A stretch of DNA of 64,000 bases from Pseudomonas putida (GTDB lineage Bacteria > Pseudomonadota > Gammaproteobacteria > Pseudomonadales > Pseudomonadaceae), in NCBI RefSeq assembly GCF_028682395.1, contig NZ_JANHLC010000001.1:496001-560000 (forward strand), given 5' to 3'. How positions within the stretch are numbered: the stretch's first letter is position 1; the number at the start of each line of letters is the position of its first letter. The position numbers and the translations under genes were made by a program. The notes under the pieces are model-generated. The model had not been told where the DNA came from. It searched no databases and was given only the letters and a program-made list of their open reading frames with translations. Below are positions 18,825 to 27,154 of this stretch, in pieces.

Positions 18825-19301
18825 TTACAGCCGCGGCTCGACCCGTGGACGGTTGGCCGACAGCGGTTCGGGCCGACCGTAACGGTGGTCGCTGGCAAAG
18901 GGTTCATCTTCCTCGGCCTGACGGGCGGCCTCACTGCGGGCCTGTTCGGCCTGCAAGCGGCGCGCCTTGCCCGCACGCTCCAGGGGCCAGCGAATCAGGA
19001 CAAAGAGCAGGTAGAGCGCAAAGACGATGATGGCGTACATAAACAGATCGGAAATCGCCCGCCAGGCGTTGTTGCCGACCTTGAACAGCATGTCCAGGGC
19101 GGTAATGGCCACAGCGGGGGCGAACTTTTCCTTCACCGGATCAATGATGGTCGGGCTGAACAGCAGCACGGCCACCAGCAGCCGCAAGGGCTCGCGCAAC
19201 CAGCGCCAGGTCCAGCGGGTCAGGCGAAACCACACCAGCAGGCAACCCAGGGCGGCGAAGGCATACAGCCCCCAGGCGATCAGATAGTCGTTCTCGGTCA
19301 T
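18825..19301 (-). CDS. Conserved inner-membrane protein
   Basis: 158 residues with about three hydrophobic segments (YLIAWGLYAFAALGCLLVWF, LRLLVAVLLFSPTII, and AIIVFALYLLFVLIRW) and a charged C-terminal tail rich in Ala, Glu and Arg. No domain is recognised; similar proteins are annotated as hypothetical in pseudomonads. The start is uncertain: ATG 19301 (MTENDYL) or ATG 19310 (MDTMTENDYL); neither has a strong ribosome binding site. It leads a minus-strand run with the YafJ and DUF2937 genes and is divergent from oligopeptidase B. Confidence 0.75.
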   Translation of the reverse strand: MTENDYLIAWGLYAFAALGCLLVWFRLTRWTWRWLREPLRLLVAVLLFSPTIIDPVKEKFAPAVAITALDMLFKVGNNAWRAISDLFMYAIIVFALYLLFVLIRWPLERAGKARRLQAEQARSEAARQAEEDEPFASDHRYGRPEPLSANRPRVEPRL

Positions 19302-19399
19302 GGTGTCCATGGCAAGGCAAGCAAATTGGCGCTTATCATAACGGCTTTTCGCCAGCCAGGCTGCACCGGCTTGAGCGTCCCACGACCGGACTATCGCCC

Positions 19400-21451
19400 A
19401 TGACTCGCACTTCCCTCCCCCACAGTGCCCCACTGGCCCGCCGGGCCGACGGCCCAGATCCGTACGCCTGGCTGCAGGAACGCGACAGCGACGAGGTCCT
19501 CGACTACCTCAAGGCCGAAAATGCCTATGTGGACGCCCAACTAGCCGACCAGGCACCGCTGCGCGAAACGCTGTTCGAAGAGATCAAGGGCCGCATCCGC
19601 GAAACCGACCTCTCGCTGCCTTCCCCTTGGGGGCCTTACCTGTATTACACGCGGACCACGGCGGGCGATGAATACCCACGCCACTACCGCTGCCCGCGCC
19701 CGGCCGACGACAGCCAGCAGATCGACGAACAGGCCGAGGAACTGCTGCTCGACCCCAACGCCCTGGCCAATGGCGGTTTCTTCGCTCTGGGCGCCTTCAA
19801 TATCAGCCCGGACCACCAGCGCCTGGCCTACAGCCTCGACACCAGTGGCGAAGAAATCTACCAGCTCTATGTCAAGGAGCTGGCCAGCGGCGACGTACAC
19901 GCCCTGCCCTTCGAGGACTGCGACGGCAGCATGACCTGGGCCAATGACAGCCAGACCCTGTTCTTCGCTACCTTGGACGATACCCACCGCCCCCATCGAC
20001 TGCACCGCCATCGCCTGGGCGAGTCGCAGGCCAGCCAGGTCTTCGAAGAAAGCGACGGACGCTTCTTCCTGCACTGCTACCGCACCAGCTCCGAACGGCA
20101 CCTGGTCCTGCTGCTCGACAGCAAGACCACCAGCGAAGCCTGGGTGCTGGACGCCGAGACCCCGCATCAGCCGTTCACCTGCCTGGCGCCCCGGGTCGAG
20201 GGCCATGAGTACGCCATTGACCACGGCCGCCGGGACGGGCAGTGGTGCTGGTTTATCCGCAGCAACCAGGCCGGCATCAACTTTGCGCTCTACCAGGCCC
20301 TCGACCAGGGCATCCCCCAGCGCCAGGACTGGCAGGTACTGATCCCCCATAGCGACAGCGTGATGCTCGAAGGCCTCAACCTGAACGCCTCGGCCATGAC
20401 CCTGAGCCTGCGTGAAGGCGGCCTGCCGATCATCGAGGTCCATCCCCACGGCCAACCCGCCTACCGCGTGCAGTTGCCCGATGCGGCCTACAGCCTCTAT
20501 GTACAGGATGGGCTGGAATTCAACAGCGACCGGATTCGCCTGCGTTACGAGGCCTTGAATCGCCCGGCCCAGGTCCGCCAGTTGACACTGGCCGACGGCA
20601 CCCAGCAGGTGCTCAAGGAAACCCCGGTACTCGGCCCGTTCGACCCCGATGCCTATATCAGCCAGCGCCTTTGGGCAACAGCACTGGACGGCACCCAGGT
20701 GCCGATCAGCCTGGTGGTCAAGCGCGACGCCCTGGGCCAGCCGACCCCGCTCTACCTGTATGGCTACGGCGCCTATGGCGAAAGCCTCGACCCGTGGTTC
20801 TCCCATGCCCGCCTTAGCCTGCTCGACCGTGGCGTGGCCTTCGCCATCGCCCATGTACGCGGCGGCGGCGAGCTGGGAGAAGCCTGGTATCGCGCCGGCA
20901 AGCAGGAACACAAGCACAATACCTTCAGCGACTTTATCGCCTGTGCCGAGCACCTGATCGCCACGGGGCACACCCGGGCCGACCAACTGGCGATCAGCGG
21001 CGGCAGCGCCGGCGGCTTGCTGATCGGTGCGGTGCTCAATCAGCGCCCGGAGCTGTTCAAGGTGGCGATTGCCGAGGTGCCCTTTGTCGATGTCCTCAAC
21101 ACCATGCTCGACCCCGATCTGCCGCTGACCGTGACCGAGTACGATGAGTGGGGCAACCCCGAGGAGCCGCAGGTTCATGCACGGATCAAGGCCTATGCAC
21201 CGTACGAGAATGTACAGGCCCAGGCCTACCCGGCCATGCTGGTAATCGCTGGTTACAACGACAGCCGCGTGCAGTATTGGGAAGCCGCGAAGTGGGTCGC
21301 CCGCCTGCGCGCCACCAAGACCGACGACAACCTCCTGCTGCTCAAGACCGAGCTGGGTGCCGGTCATGGCGGCATGAGCGGCCGCTACCAGGGATTACGT
21401 GACGTAGCCCTCGAATATGCCTTTGTGTTCAGGACACTCGGGGTGGCGTGA
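19400..21451 (+). CDS. ptrB: Oligopeptidase B (S9 prolyl-oligopeptidase family)
   Basis: Serine peptidase of 683 residues that cleaves short peptides after basic residues. An N-terminal beta-propeller domain (about 75-400) covers a C-terminal alpha/beta-hydrolase domain. The catalytic triad is visible: Ser536 in GGSAGG, Asp621 in AGYNDSRVQYWE and His656 in GAGHGGMSGRY. Length and the AHVRGGGELGEAWYRAG signature agree with the family. There is no signal peptide, so it acts in the cytosol. It is monocistronic; a 9-bp GC-rich hairpin follows at 21491. Confidence 0.93.
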   Translation: MTRTSLPHSAPLARRADGPDPYAWLQERDSDEVLDYLKAENAYVDAQLADQAPLRETLFEEIKGRIRETDLSLPSPWGPYLYYTRTTAGDEYPRHYRCPRPADDSQQIDEQAEELLLDPNALANGGFFALGAFNISPDHQRLAYSLDTSGEEIYQLYVKELASGDVHALPFEDCDGSMTWANDSQTLFFATLDDTHRPHRLHRHRLGESQASQVFEESDGRFFLHCYRTSSERHLVLLLDSKTTSEAWVLDAETPHQPFTCLAPRVEGHEYAIDHGRRDGQWCWFIRSNQAGINFALYQALDQGIPQRQDWQVLIPHSDSVMLEGLNLNASAMTLSLREGGLPIIEVHPHGQPAYRVQLPDAAYSLYVQDGLEFNSDRIRLRYEALNRPAQVRQLTLADGTQQVLKETPVLGPFDPDAYISQRLWATALDGTQVPISLVVKRDALGQPTPLYLYGYGAYGESLDPWFSHARLSLLDRGVAFAIAHVRGGGELGEAWYRAGKQEHKHNTFSDFIACAEHLIATGHTRADQLAISGGSAGGLLIGAVLNQRPELFKVAIAEVPFVDVLNTMLDPDLPLTVTEYDEWGNPEEPQVHARIKAYAPYENVQAQAYPAMLVIAGYNDSRVQYWEAAKWVARLRATKTDDNLLLLKTELGAGHGGMSGRYQGLRDVALEYAFVFRTLGVA

Positions 21452-21490
21452 GGAACTCCTGCCAGCATCCCGGTCTTACCCCATGCCGCA

Positions 21491-21516
21491 CGCGCGAATC
21501 CCCAGGCATTCGCGCG
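21491..21516. terminator. Hairpin downstream of oligopeptidase B
   Basis: Perfect 9-bp arms CGCGCGAAT/ATTCGCGCG with an 8-nt loop, between ptrB and the cyclic-nucleotide-binding gene. No T-run follows, so it could be an attenuator, mRNA stabiliser or weak terminator. Confidence 0.4.
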
Positions 21517-21547
21517 ATCGACTCACTCAGCCACTCAGCGAGGCGCC

Positions 21548-22021
21548 ATGACAAAAGCCACCCTGCTCAATAATGAAATCAGTGACCGGCTGATGGACTG
21601 CGGGCTATTCGACACCCTATTACCCGCCGACGTTAAAATCGCGGCGGGCTACTTCAGCATCAGCAGCATTGCCCAGGGCGAAGAGATCTTTCACGAAGGC
21701 GATGCCGGCACATTTATGTGCATCATCCACAGTGGCAGCGTGGCAGTGCGCAAACGCAATGACGACGGCCAGCAGGTCGATATCGCCACCCTGCGCAGCG
21801 GCCGGGCCTTCGGCGAAATGGCGGTGCTCGATGGCGAGCGGCGCTCGGCCAGTTGCGTCGCGGCCAGCGATTGCCAGTTGCTCAACCTGGGCAAGGACTC
21901 CCTGGAGAAAATGCTCAACAATGCGCCGCGAATCGCCGCACAGATCATTCGTGCCATCGCCATCTCCCTGTCCAGGCGCTTGCGCATGGCCGACGGCCAG
22001 TTGCTGGCCCAGCAAGTCTAG
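21548..22021 (+). CDS. Stand-alone cyclic nucleotide-binding domain protein
   Basis: 157 residues made almost entirely of one CRP/EPAC-type cNMP-binding beta-roll. The phosphate-binding cassette is conserved: FGEMAVLDGERRSAS (88-102), with the Glu and the Arg-Ser pair that contact cyclic phosphate in CRP. No helix-turn-helix follows the final helices, so it is not a CRP-type transcription factor. It may be an adaptor that senses cAMP or cGMP through a partner. It overlaps the convergent proline-rich gene by 4 bp. Confidence 0.85.
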   Translation: MTKATLLNNEISDRLMDCGLFDTLLPADVKIAAGYFSISSIAQGEEIFHEGDAGTFMCIIHSGSVAVRKRNDDGQQVDIATLRSGRAFGEMAVLDGERRSASCVAASDCQLLNLGKDSLEKMLNNAPRIAAQIIRAIAISLSRRLRMADGQLLAQQV

Positions 22022-22320
22022 CTGCCGTTGCCGGACGTCTTCGGGGCACTCTGTTGCAGACCCGGCAGCGGCTGATCGGTCGGCGGTTTGGGCAGATTGA
22101 TCGGTGGCAGCGGCAGCACACTGCCACTTGAACCCCGGGGCAGCGGCACCGCCGAGGGCACCACCGGCGGATAGGGGTTGGGCGTCGCGGTTCCCGGCGA
22201 GCCAGGCACGGCTGCCCCCGGCACCGCCAGCAAATCCTGCGCCGCCTGTGCACTTAACGAGAGCATGCCCAGCGCAATGGCCGTTACAATGCCGCCTTTG
22301 ATCCCGCTTGCTCTGTCCAT
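22018..22320 (-). CDS. Small exported proline-rich protein
   Basis: 100 residues. A signal peptide is visible (basic MDRASGIKGG, hydrophobic IVTAIALGMLSLS, cleavage after AQAA). The mature part is low-complexity, rich in Pro, Gly and Ser, with short P-rich runs such as PNPYPPVVPSAVPLP and PLPPINLPKPP, and has no Cys. No known domain. It probably sits extended in the periplasm or associates with the cell wall. Its 3' end overlaps the cNMP-binding gene by 4 bp and its start is about 80 bp from the divergent SpeE-like gene. Confidence 0.65.
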   Translation of the reverse strand: MDRASGIKGGIVTAIALGMLSLSAQAAQDLLAVPGAAVPGSPGTATPNPYPPVVPSAVPLPRGSSGSVLPLPPINLPKPPTDQPLPGLQQSAPKTSGNGS

Positions 22321-22399
22321 CGTGCCATCATCCGCTCCAGGTGCCGGCTTCCAAGGCTACTCGCAACCTGGCGGCTTTGCCTTCTCCAATGAGATCTCC

Positions 22400-23086
22400 A
22401 TGAAACGTTTCGTTCTGCTCGACACCACCCCGATTCCGGACAATGGCGGCGCCCTGTGCCTGTTCGAGTATGGCGAAGACTTCGTGATCAAGATCCAGGG
22501 CGGCGACGGCGGGCAACTGATGAACACCCGCATGCACGGCTCCGAAGATGCCCTGGCCGAGATTCCCTGCCGCAAGGTCGCCGGCCGGCCGGGGTCGCGG
22601 GTGCTGATCGGCGGGCTGGGCATGGGCTTCACCCTGGCCTCGGCGCTCAAGCACCTGGGCAAACAGGCCGAGGTGGTCGTCGCCGAACTGGTGCCCGGCG
22701 TGGTCGAGTGGAATCGCGGCGCCCTGGGTGAAAAGTCCGGCCGCCCGTTGCAAGACCCGCGCACGGTCATTCGCCTGGAAGACGTGGCCAAGGTCCTGCA
22801 AGCCGAACCCAATGGCTTCGACGCAATCATGCTCGACGTCGACAACGGCCCCGAAGGCCTGACCCAGAAAGCCAATAGCTGGCTCTATTCCGCCGGTGGC
22901 CTGAGTGCCTGCGCCAAGGCCTTGCGGCCCAAGGGCGTGCTGGCAGTCTGGTCGGCCAGCGCTGATCGGCAGTTTTCCGACAAACTGCGCAAGGCTGGCT
23001 TCAAGGCCGAAGAAGTCCAGGTCTTTGCCCATGGCAATAAAGGCACCCGACACACCATCTGGATTGCCGAGAAGCTCAAGGGCTGA
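22400..23086 (+). CDS. Spermidine-synthase-like (class I methyltransferase fold) protein
   Basis: 228 residues. The Rossmann glycine motif VLIGGLGMGFTLASAL and an acidic residue in VVVAELVPGVVEWNRG are those of SpeE-type aminopropyltransferases; DAIMLDVDNGPEGLT corresponds to the region after strand 4, and the N-terminal beta domain is very short. The protein is smaller than true spermidine synthases (about 280 residues), so transfer of aminopropyl groups is doubtful. The ATG at 22400 was chosen because MKRFVLLDTTPI begins the recognisable fold; the frame is open to 22178 across the divergent gene. Confidence 0.75.
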   Translation: MKRFVLLDTTPIPDNGGALCLFEYGEDFVIKIQGGDGGQLMNTRMHGSEDALAEIPCRKVAGRPGSRVLIGGLGMGFTLASALKHLGKQAEVVVAELVPGVVEWNRGALGEKSGRPLQDPRTVIRLEDVAKVLQAEPNGFDAIMLDVDNGPEGLTQKANSWLYSAGGLSACAKALRPKGVLAVWSASADRQFSDKLRKAGFKAEEVQVFAHGNKGTRHTIWIAEKLKG

Positions 23087-23136
23087 GCTAAACTGCCCGT
23101 CATAACCGTCATTCAGTCTTCTACCAAGGTGAACCC

Positions 23137-23508
23137 ATGAGTTCGTCAACCACACCGTCCAACACCGCCAAACTGGACCGTATCCTTGCCGACGCCCAGC
23201 GCGACCGTGAAATGGGCTACCGCGACAAGGCCCTGAAGATGTACCCGCACGTCTGCGGCCGCTGCGCACGCGAGTTTGCCGGCAAGCGCCTGAGCGAACT
23301 GACCGTGCACCACCGCGACCACAACCACGACAACAACCCCCAGGACGGTTCCAATTGGGAGCTGCTCTGCTTGTACTGCCACGATAACGAGCACTCGCGC
23401 TACACCGACCAGCAGTACTACGCCGAAGGCTCCACCAGTTCGCCGACCATCGCCAAGGCAACCCATAACCCGTTCGCCGCCCTGGCCGGGCTGATGAAGA
23501 AAGACTAA
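23137..23508 (+). CDS. yajD: HNH nuclease family protein YajD
   Basis: 123 residues with a zinc-linked HNH fold: CGRCAREF (first Cys pair), LTVHHRDHNHDNNP (HNH core His residues) and NWELLCLYCHDNEH (Asn and second Cys pair). This is the YajD family, conserved in gamma-proteobacteria but without a defined biological role. A small independent gene 50 bp after the SpeE-like gene on the same strand. Activity is inferred from the motif only. Confidence 0.88.
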   Translation: MSSSTTPSNTAKLDRILADAQRDREMGYRDKALKMYPHVCGRCAREFAGKRLSELTVHHRDHNHDNNPQDGSNWELLCLYCHDNEHSRYTDQQYYAEGSTSSPTIAKATHNPFAALAGLMKKD

Positions 23509-23563
23509 TAGCCCGCCGAAGCTGCCGGTATAATCGGCTCTTTTTTCTGGAAGGCACCGGCTC

Positions 23564-24034
23564 GTGGCGAACAAACGGTACAGCTGCATTGGTTTGTACA
23601 ACCCAAAATCACCGGAAAACGTTGGTTCGGTGATGCGCGCAGCTGGCTGCTATGGCGTCGCCTCGGTGTTCTACACCGGCAAACGCTATGAGCGCGCCCG
23701 CGATTTCGTCACCGACACCAAGAAGGTCCACCAGGACATTCCGCTGATCGGCATCGACGACCTGAAGAAAATCCTCCCCCTGGGCTGTGTCCCTGTTGCC
23801 GTGGAACTGGTCGAAGGCGCCCGCGCCCTGCCCGAATACACCCACCCGGACCGCGCGCTGTACATCTTCGGCCCCGAGGATGGCTCGCTGGACCAGGAGA
23901 TTCGCGACTGGTGCGAGGACGTGGTGTATATCCCGACGACCGGCTGCATGAACCTCGCCGCCACCGTCAACGTGGTGCTATACGACCGCCTCGCCAAAGG
24001 CAATAACACCCGCTCCGGGCCCAAGTTCCGATAA
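23564..24034 (+). CDS. SPOUT (TrmH/SpoU) family RNA methyltransferase
   Basis: 156 residues with the trefoil-knotted SPOUT fold: motif 1 NPKSPENVGSVMRAA, motif 2 ALYIFGPEDGSL and motif 3 VYIPTTGCMNLAATVNVVLYD. These AdoMet enzymes methylate ribose or bases of tRNA or rRNA. It lacks the N-terminal substrate-binding domain of larger TrmH/RlmB proteins. The start is GTG 23564 with GGAAGG upstream; a TATAAT at 23529-23534 is a plausible -10 element, though no good -35 is present. The exact RNA target is unknown. Confidence 0.85.
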   Translation: MANKRYSCIGLYNPKSPENVGSVMRAAGCYGVASVFYTGKRYERARDFVTDTKKVHQDIPLIGIDDLKKILPLGCVPVAVELVEGARALPEYTHPDRALYIFGPEDGSLDQEIRDWCEDVVYIPTTGCMNLAATVNVVLYDRLAKGNNTRSGPKFR

Positions 24035-24099
24035 ACGCAGGGAACGACTGGCCCATCCCGACAGTCAGCCCTGTATCCCCCATCCTCGCGGAGAACGCC

Positions 24100-24444
24100 A
24101 TGAACGAGCGCAACCCTGTCCAACGTATCCAATCGAGCCCTGTACCGGGCAGCGACGAGCAGAATGTCCAGGGCTGGGAGCGCATCGGCTCCGTGGCCGG
24201 CGGCGTGGTGATGGTCGGCAAGGGCCTGCGCCGTGGCGGTGTGTTCGGCCTGATTCAGGTCGCGATTGGCGGCGTTGCCCTGGCCCGTGGCATTACCGGC
24301 CATAGCTCGGCGAAGAGCCTGCTGGAGAAAGCGCGCCAGGACATGAGCCGCGTGCGCGGGCGGATCGAACGCGCGGGAGAGCAATTGAACCAAATGAACA
24401 ACAGCGCCCAGGCCGGCAGCCCCAACGACACGCCCAAGGCCTGA
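24100..24444 (+). CDS. Small conserved protein with hydrophobic middle (YgaP/DUF2892-like)
   Basis: 114 residues: polar N-terminus, a Gly-rich hydrophobic stretch at about 29-65 (GSVAGGVVMVGKGLRRGG, then GLIQVAIGGVALARGITG) that resembles the YgaP-like transmembrane pair, and a charged helical C-terminus (KSLLEKARQDMSRVRGRIERAGEQLNQM). Probably a small inner-membrane protein. No function is assigned. It starts 65 bp after the SPOUT gene, with CGGAG upstream of the ATG. Confidence 0.65.
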   Translation: MNERNPVQRIQSSPVPGSDEQNVQGWERIGSVAGGVVMVGKGLRRGGVFGLIQVAIGGVALARGITGHSSAKSLLEKARQDMSRVRGRIERAGEQLNQMNNSAQAGSPNDTPKA

Positions 24445-24502
24445 GCACTCGCTTGTAGACGCCCGCTGGCTGGCGCCGAAAAAGGCCGGGAAAGTGCGGC
24501 GA

Positions 24503-25741
24503 TCACTGCAACAGCTTGCTCGCCAGCACTTTCGACGGTCCGCCGATCACGCTCTCGGCCAGTTGGACAAACTCGCGGGTCGTCACCCGATCCAAGCGCA
24601 TCAGCGCTCGACTGACATCATCCAGCGAGCGCTGGTCGCGGGTCTGCTGGCGAATCTCGCGATCCAGTTCCTGCAACAGCAATACCGCCCGCGCCACCGT
24701 CGCCCCGCTGACCTGATCGCCGCGCAAGGTCGTGACCTTGCGGCTTGAATGGGTCAGGCGCAACTGCAGGTTGCGATAGCGTTCCTCACTCATCCCGCCC
24801 GCCCGGCGGACCAGCTCGATGGCGTAGTACTCGGCCAGCCCTTCGCCGATCCAGTCGCTGTGCTGGCGCCCGCTGATACGCCCGAAGACATGCACCAGCT
24901 CACGTACCAAGGGGCTGGAACCGCTCTCGTTGACCAGTGGCCGGCCGCTGTGCAGGTAGATCGAATCATGGGCGGCCAGGCTGCCGCGCCACAACGGATC
25001 GCCCGCGCCCACCACCAGCAGCTTGGGCGGGTTGCGCGGAAAGACTTCCTGGACTTTGGGCCAGACGAACGTCAGCAGTGTCAGCACATCCATCCGATGC
25101 AGCGCCTGCCCCTGGGGGGCGACGACACTGACCTCGGTCTCGCCCAGGCGCGTGCGCCGGCTTCCCAGGTTACCGGCCAGCATCCAGCCGGTTGGGCGAT
25201 CGAACAGGCGCGATACATTGTCGATCCGAAAACGTTGCTTACCGATCCGCGGCCAGGCGGTTTCCACGCTCTTCCAGCCCGCCGGCAACTGGAACTCCAG
25301 GCGCGCGACCAGTTCGATACCGTCCTGCTGGTCAAGACGCGCCGGCGGCACCAGATCCTCACCGCGCATCAGCGCCCAGGTTGGGGTCATGCGGGTATCG
25401 AAGCTGCCGCTCTTGCGCACCTGGCTGATTCGCACCCGATAGCTGAGGCTGGACTTGCCGCTGCCCGGCTGCCAGAGGCCGCGGGCATCCTGTTCGCCGT
25501 TGGCCGGCGTCAGTTGCCAGTGGCCGTCGGCGCTGAAGTCGCTGTATCGCGACTCGGTGCCCAGATCGAAATTCAGGCTGCGCACCGCACTCCCTTCAGC
25601 CAGAGTCACCCGCACTTCGGCCTGGTCGCTCTGGGGCAACAGCTGTACGTGGTAATCGAGATCGACTTTCTTCGCCGCCCAGGACGACGGACTCAGCAGC
25701 ACCAGCAACAGGGCCAACGACCATTGACGACGCACCGGCAT
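24503..25741 (-). CDS. Exported degenerate M61-like (gluzincin) peptidase
   Basis: 412 residues with a signal peptide (MPVRRQWSLALLLVLLSPSSWA). The first 200 residues look like a beta-rich N-terminal domain; the rest resembles the thermolysin-like domain of M61/M1 peptidases. The expected zinc motif HExxH reads RELVH at 280-284, so the first His is Arg, while the downstream helix GEGLAEYY (299-306) with its candidate Glu ligand is kept. It is therefore probably a non-hydrolytic homologue or uses altered chemistry. ATG 25741 was chosen (GGGAG upstream) over the GTG at 25747. Likely periplasmic. Confidence 0.7.
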   Translation of the reverse strand: MPVRRQWSLALLLVLLSPSSWAAKKVDLDYHVQLLPQSDQAEVRVTLAEGSAVRSLNFDLGTESRYSDFSADGHWQLTPANGEQDARGLWQPGSGKSSLSYRVRISQVRKSGSFDTRMTPTWALMRGEDLVPPARLDQQDGIELVARLEFQLPAGWKSVETAWPRIGKQRFRIDNVSRLFDRPTGWMLAGNLGSRRTRLGETEVSVVAPQGQALHRMDVLTLLTFVWPKVQEVFPRNPPKLLVVGAGDPLWRGSLAAHDSIYLHSGRPLVNESGSSPLVRELVHVFGRISGRQHSDWIGEGLAEYYAIELVRRAGGMSEERYRNLQLRLTHSSRKVTTLRGDQVSGATVARAVLLLQELDREIRQQTRDQRSLDDVSRALMRLDRVTTREFVQLAESVIGGPSKVLASKLLQ

Positions 25742-25768
25742 AGACACTCCCTTGTGTTCGCCTGCGAA

Positions 25769-26218
25769 TCAGCCGGCGCGAAAAATCAGATGATCTTCCC
25801 AGTCTTCTTCCGGCACGCTGCCTTCGGCGAGCATGCGCCCGGACTGGGAAATACGTTCATGGTGCACCGCGTCCCGGTCGCCGCAGACCAGGTGATGCCA
25901 GAGCGGCAGGTCCTTGCCCTCACTGACGAGGCGGTAACCGCAGGTCGGCGGCAGCCACTTGAACTGATCGGCCTTGCCGGGCGTCAGTTGGATGCAATCG
26001 GGCACCGACGCCCGGCGGTTGGCGTAGTCGCTGCACTGACAGGTCTTGAGGTCCAGCAGCTTGCAGGCGATACGCGTGTAGTAGACCGCGTTGTCGTCCT
26101 CGTCCTCAAGCTTTTGCAGGCAGCACAGGCCGCAGCCATCGCACAGCGACTCCCACTCCTCCTGATCCATGTGTTCAAGGGTCTTGCGGATCCAGAAGGG
26201 TTCAACTTTTGCGGCCAT
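25769..26218 (-). CDS. ycgN: YcgN family cysteine-cluster protein (UPF0260)
   Basis: 149 residues. The Cys-rich signature [11 protein letters not shown] near residue 28, followed by Cys residues in [12 protein letters not shown] and further Cys in PDC and PPTCGYR, identifies the YcgN/UPF0260 family, related to the CxxCxxxCC zinc- or iron-binding group. Function unknown. It is next to the signal-peptide-bearing M61-like gene on the same strand. ATG 26218 (MAAKVEPFW) fits the E. coli N-terminus better than the in-frame GTG at 26227. Confidence 0.88.
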   Translation of the reverse strand: MAAKVEPFWIRKTLEHMDQEEWESLCDGCGLCCLQKLEDEDDNAVYYTRIACKLLDLKTCQCSDYANRRASVPDCIQLTPGKADQFKWLPPTCGYRLVSEGKDLPLWHHLVCGDRDAVHHERISQSGRMLAEGSVPEEDWEDHLIFRAG

Positions 26219-26505
26219 GGTTCGCACATCAATATCAGGTAGTGAAAAGGCCGCCAGTCTAGGCGCTGCCAGGCTTTATTGCCACGGCTGCACGCCTTGC
26301 CCTACCAGGGCTGGCGACTAGCGGTAGAACGGGACTTGTCAGCCGGCGTGACGCGCAGTAGTTTTATCGGCTGCTGCGCCCTATGCCAAAAAGCCATTGC
26401 TGCTTGAACGCAGCGCCTGGCGGGCCAGGATCACTTTTCAGACCGGCTAACCGATCTGCGTGTTACGTCAATCTATCGCTGTCAAACTCTAGTCAGGAAT
26501 CCGCC

Positions 26506-27099
26506 ATGAGCGCCAATCCTCGCGTCGCCGAATACGCCATTGACCCGCAGTTCACCAATCGCTGGTCGCCCCGCGCCTTTACGGGCGAAAGCATTCCCGA
26601 AGAAACCCTGCTGAGCTTTTTCGAAGCCGCGCGCTGGGCCCCCTCCGCCTACAACTCGCAACCCTGGCGTTTTCTCTATGCGCGCCGCGACACGCCAAAC
26701 TGGGCGCGCTACCTGGGCCTGCTCAACGAGTTCAACCGCAGCTGGGCACAACACGCCTCGGCACTGGTGATCGTGATCTCCAAGACCACCTTCACCGTAC
26801 CCGGCGCCAGCGAGGAAACCCCGGCCCTGTGGCATACCTTCGACACCGGTTCGGCCTGGGGCCACCTGGCGTTGCAGGCGAGCATCAGCGGCTGGTACAC
26901 CCACGGCATGGCCGGCTTCGACCAGGAACTGACCCGCAAGGAGCTGCAGATCCCCGAAGGCTACGCACTGCACGCGGCGGTGGCGGTCGGCAAGCTGGGC
27001 GACAAGGCCACCCTGGCGGACTACCTGCAGGCCCGGGAAGTACCGAGCCCGCGTGAGCCGCTGAGCGCACTGGTTGCCGAAGGCGATTTCGCGCTGTAA
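26506..27099 (+). CDS. Nitroreductase family protein
   Basis: FMN-dependent oxidoreductase fold of 197 residues. N-terminal FMN-binding Arg pair is in RWSPRAFTGE, the phosphate-contacting SAYNSQPWRF follows at about 50-60, and the C-terminus carries AAVAVGKLGD. Members reduce nitroaromatics, quinones or other flavin substrates with NAD(P)H; the physiological substrate is unknown. The start at 26506 was chosen because AGGA precedes it and the upstream in-frame extension to 26383 has no homology. A palindrome separates it from the convergent dehydrogenase gene. Confidence 0.88.
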   Translation: MSANPRVAEYAIDPQFTNRWSPRAFTGESIPEETLLSFFEAARWAPSAYNSQPWRFLYARRDTPNWARYLGLLNEFNRSWAQHASALVIVISKTTFTVPGASEETPALWHTFDTGSAWGHLALQASISGWYTHGMAGFDQELTRKELQIPEGYALHAAVAVGKLGDKATLADYLQAREVPSPREPLSALVAEGDFAL

Positions 27100-27114
27100 G
27101 GACAGGCTTCAATC

Positions 27115-27142
27115 TGCAGGCGCGAGCAGGCTCGCGCCTGCA
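27115..27142. repeat. REP-family palindrome between convergent genes
   Basis: Perfect 12-bp arms TGCAGGCGCGAG/CTCGCGCCTGCA around CAGG. The core GCGAGC-n-GCTCGC resembles the palindromes at 42286 and 45221. Its location between two convergent stops suggests it also serves as a two-way terminator. Confidence 0.6.
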
Positions 27143-27154
27143 ACCGCTCAGCGC

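Noticed and set aside
19541..21367. 608-codon minus-strand frame opposite oligopeptidase B
   Set aside because: The plus-strand gene has a full catalytic triad; the opposite frame has no recognisable motif.
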